NCBI GenBank assembly: GCA_001784725.1
Contig: MFRX01000044.1
Location: 1 to 13,449 of the forward strand
Source: Candidatus Moranbacteria bacterium RIFCSPHIGHO2_02_FULL_40_12b
Lineage (GTDB): Bacteria > Patescibacteriota > Minisyncoccia > Moranbacterales > 2-12-FULL-40-10
Length of the DNA stretch: 13,449 nt
Reading direction: 5' to 3'
Part shown: positions 12,134 to 13,449 of the stretch, one piece after another
Position numbering within the stretch: position 1 is the first letter of the stretch
Layout of the letters: each line of letters begins with the position of its first letter
Made by a program: the position numbers and the translations under genes
The notes under the pieces: model-generated
What the model was told of the DNA's origin: nothing
The model's input: only the letters and a program-made list of their open reading frames with translations
Database searches by the model: none

Positions 12134-12165
12134 CTACATAAGCTGTCGGCCGACGTCTTATGTAG
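12134..12165. promoter_or_regulatory. 32-bp near-perfect palindrome
   Basis: Outer arms CTACATAAG and CTTATGTAG, then a 2-nt mismatched step on each side, and a perfect central GTCGGCCGAC. No T-tract on either strand, so it is not a terminator. It lies about 95 nt upstream of the promoter of the 349-aa gene, inside the inverted-repeat pair. It may be a recombinase or regulator binding site or a cruciform. Confidence 0.7.
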
Positions 12166-12200
12166 ATAAGAGATGAATAATAAAAATAATCTTAATACCA

Positions 12201-12334
12201 AATTCCTTTAAATTACGAAAGGATAACTTTTATATGTCATCCCGAGTGTTAGCCGAGGGATCTAATCAAGAAAATACGGAGATTCCTCCATTTTTCTCAA
12301 TTGGCTCGCCAATTTCGCTCCAGTCGGAATGACA
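12201..12334 (-). repeat. 134-bp repeat, copy B (inverted relative to copy A)
   Basis: Reverse-complement copy of 10446-10579, same length, about 9 substitutions counted by eye. Its palindromic part (12235-12334) ends in TGTCATCCCGA and TCGGAATGACA. The 34-nt tail faces inward toward the 349-aa gene. It begins 38 nt downstream of the stop of the lysozyme-like gene. Confidence 0.88.
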
Positions 12335-12372
12335 CAAGGGGAGCTTTGTAATTCAAGGGAACTCGTAAAGAT

Positions 12373-13449
12373 TTAATAATTCAATTTTTGGAAATAATAA
12401 TCCACGTCGCTTATCCACTTTCTGACTGATTCCTGGCTGTCCCATGAACAATCATACCCGCATTTCCAAATTTTCATTTTTTCCGGCGTGTTGAGTTTTT
12501 CGCCGTTGACCAGCCATTCCAGCCGTTTGGCCACCGTGTCCACCGCGTCTTTCCGGCTATTGAAACAGGTGTGGCCGTCCGATCCCATCAGGCGCCTTTT
12601 TTGCTTGTAGCCCCAATAATTGAAACAATCCTGCCCGTCGAGAACAGGAACATGATTTCCCCAATCGCTTTCTTTTTTCGCTATGCCGATGAGAAAGGCC
12701 GCGATAATTTTGTCCTTTTCCGCGATATTAGGAATCATCTCTTCGATCGGATACCCCTTTACTATTGAAGTTAATTTCTTTTCTAATTGCGCTTTTTCTT
12801 CTTTTTCCAAATTGCCAATAAATTCTTCCATATAATGAATATCGGCATCATCAAAATTTTTACGCCTGTCTTCGTCCCTATTGACAATATCTTTTCCTCC
12901 GCTGAATTCAGAATTTTCCGCGTAGACCCCTCCTATTTCCTTCAAATTTCCATCTTCCGAAAAATTTGAACTGTCAATGGCTGAAGCACTCGGGCCAAGA
13001 TACCGGTAAATCAGGGACATGGCGAACATCCCTATGACTACGGCGGTTATTATTGAAAAATTCCAAAGTTTTGCCGTGGAAAATCTTCCGAGACAGTGTC
13101 TTGAATTTTCCAATAAGCCCTGCCTGAGATTTTCCATTTTCCGCCTGCTCCGCAAAAGCGCGCCATACAGATAATCGTTTCTTTGCGGGCGGAATTTCCT
13201 GTAATTTCTGACGACTCTTGAACTGGCGCTGTCCCATTTTTTTATTTCTCTGTCTAAAATTACGCCTTCTTTTAATAATTCCGATTCTTTGGGAGTGACG
13301 TACAATTTCGAGTCCTCGGTAAAGAAATATTCTTTTCTGGTCCCCCGCGAAAATAAGATGAATTTTAGTTTTTCAGCTTTATTTTTTTTGAGAAAACCGC
13401 CAGTTGCCAAAGAACCGCAAAGAACACCGCCTTTTTTGGCGCTGGCGGC
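12373..13449 (-). CDS. Membrane-anchored lysozyme-like protein, partial at window end
   Basis: The frame is open to the right edge of the window; the first in-window start would be TTG 13410 (345 aa), but no stop precedes it, so the N-terminus may lie outside. Numbering from 13410: a basic cytoplasmic region (about 1-115), one membrane helix (about 117-136, NFSIITAVVIGMFAMSLIY), a polar linker with an acidic coil (about 140-215), and an extracytoplasmic domain with AAFLIGIAKKESDWG (237-251), where E247 fits the catalytic Glu of lysozyme/SLT-like folds. Then come DCFNYWGYK and HTCFNSRKDAVDTVAKRLEWL (280-300), typical of glucosaminidase-type peptidoglycan hydrolases. Four Cys in this part could form two disulphides. 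It points to wall turnover like the nearby envelope cluster. The fold assignment is from motif pattern only. Confidence 0.78.
   Translation of the reverse strand, partial: AASAKKGGVLCGSLATGGFLKKNKAEKLKFILFSRGTRKEYFFTEDSKLYVTPKESELLKEGVILDREIKKWDSASSRVVRNYRKFRPQRNDYLYGALLRSRRKMENLRQGLLENSRHCLGRFSTAKLWNFSIITAVVIGMFAMSLIYRYLGPSASAIDSSNFSEDGNLKEIGGVYAENSEFSGGKDIVNRDEDRRKNFDDADIHYMEEFIGNLEKEEKAQLEKKLTSIVKGYPIEEMIPNIAEKDKIIAAFLIGIAKKESDWGNHVPVLDGQDCFNYWGYKQKRRLMGSDGHTCFNSRKDAVDTVAKRLEWLVNGEKLNTPEKMKIWKCGYDCSWDSQESVRKWISDVDYYFQKLNY

Larger units (their letters stand above)
11928..12372. other. 445-nt intergenic region: leader, promoter, palindrome and repeat B
   Basis: From right to left on the - strand: repeat copy B (12201-12334), AT-rich sequence, the 32-bp palindrome (12134-12165), the promoter (12012-12040) and a leader of about 78 nt with a small dyad (11976-11992). 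No open frame of note on either strand. Confidence 0.7.

Noticed and set aside
12134..12165. dif/XerCD chromosome dimer resolution site
   Set aside because: CATAA and TTATG arms are present, but the centre between them is about 16 nt, not 6-8 nt as in dif.

Overview
The window looks like a chromosomal piece from a Candidate Phyla Radiation (Patescibacteria), most likely parcubacterial, genome. This is inferred from the AT-rich sequence, small tightly packed genes, many short orphan proteins, a single-anchor envelope enzyme set, and the DHH-like, AbrB, VanZ and EamA neighbours typical of such genomes. TGA is used as a stop (end of the L,D-transpeptidase and HAD genes), so this is not a UGA-glycine lineage.

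Region 1 (1-2040, + strand) is translation core. The window opens inside tmRNA, exactly at the resume codon, and runs to the tmRNA 3' end at about 301. Next come a small GIY-YIG nuclease-like protein and the classic infC-rpmI-rplT operon with a strong terminator. infC appears to start on a non-canonical ATT codon. The two spacers inside the operon are diverged copies of one another, built from an 11-12 nt unit.

Region 2 (2040-3985) has a small orphan gene on the - strand, divergent from the most striking gene of the window: a single open frame fusing a complete LexA-type repressor (winged helix, A-G cleavage site, Ser/Lys dyad) to a beta-class DNA methyltransferase (TSPPY, then DPFVGSGTT). 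Its promoter is clear, with a direct repeat resembling a LexA box in its spacer and a perfect DnaA box just upstream.

Region 3 (3982-6502, - strand) reads from a promoter at 6473-6502: a two-TM small protein with an excellent Shine-Dalgarno, a HAD phosphatase, a 37-codon mini-gene overlapping vanZ, VanZ, a 59-aa AbrB-like protein, and a shortened DHH-like protein overlapping a 65-aa frame, probably a decayed locus.

Region 4 (6495-10403, - strand) is an envelope cluster: EamA transporter, membrane-anchored glycoside hydrolase, anchored L,D-transpeptidase with Ig-like domains, and anchored C39-like cysteine peptidase.

Region 5 (10446-12334) is bounded by two 134-bp inverted repeats about 93% identical by eye. 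Between them lie one gene with its own promoter and terminator, a 32-bp palindrome, a run of four hairpins, and a second promoter ahead of a GC-rich structured block (candidate ncRNA). The gene's last ~31 codons are abruptly GC-rich and poor in A, resembling the variable region of a diversity-generating retroelement (DGR) target protein; no reverse transcriptase or template repeat is visible here.

Region 6 (12373-13449, - strand) is a membrane-anchored lysozyme-like protein whose frame runs off the window end.
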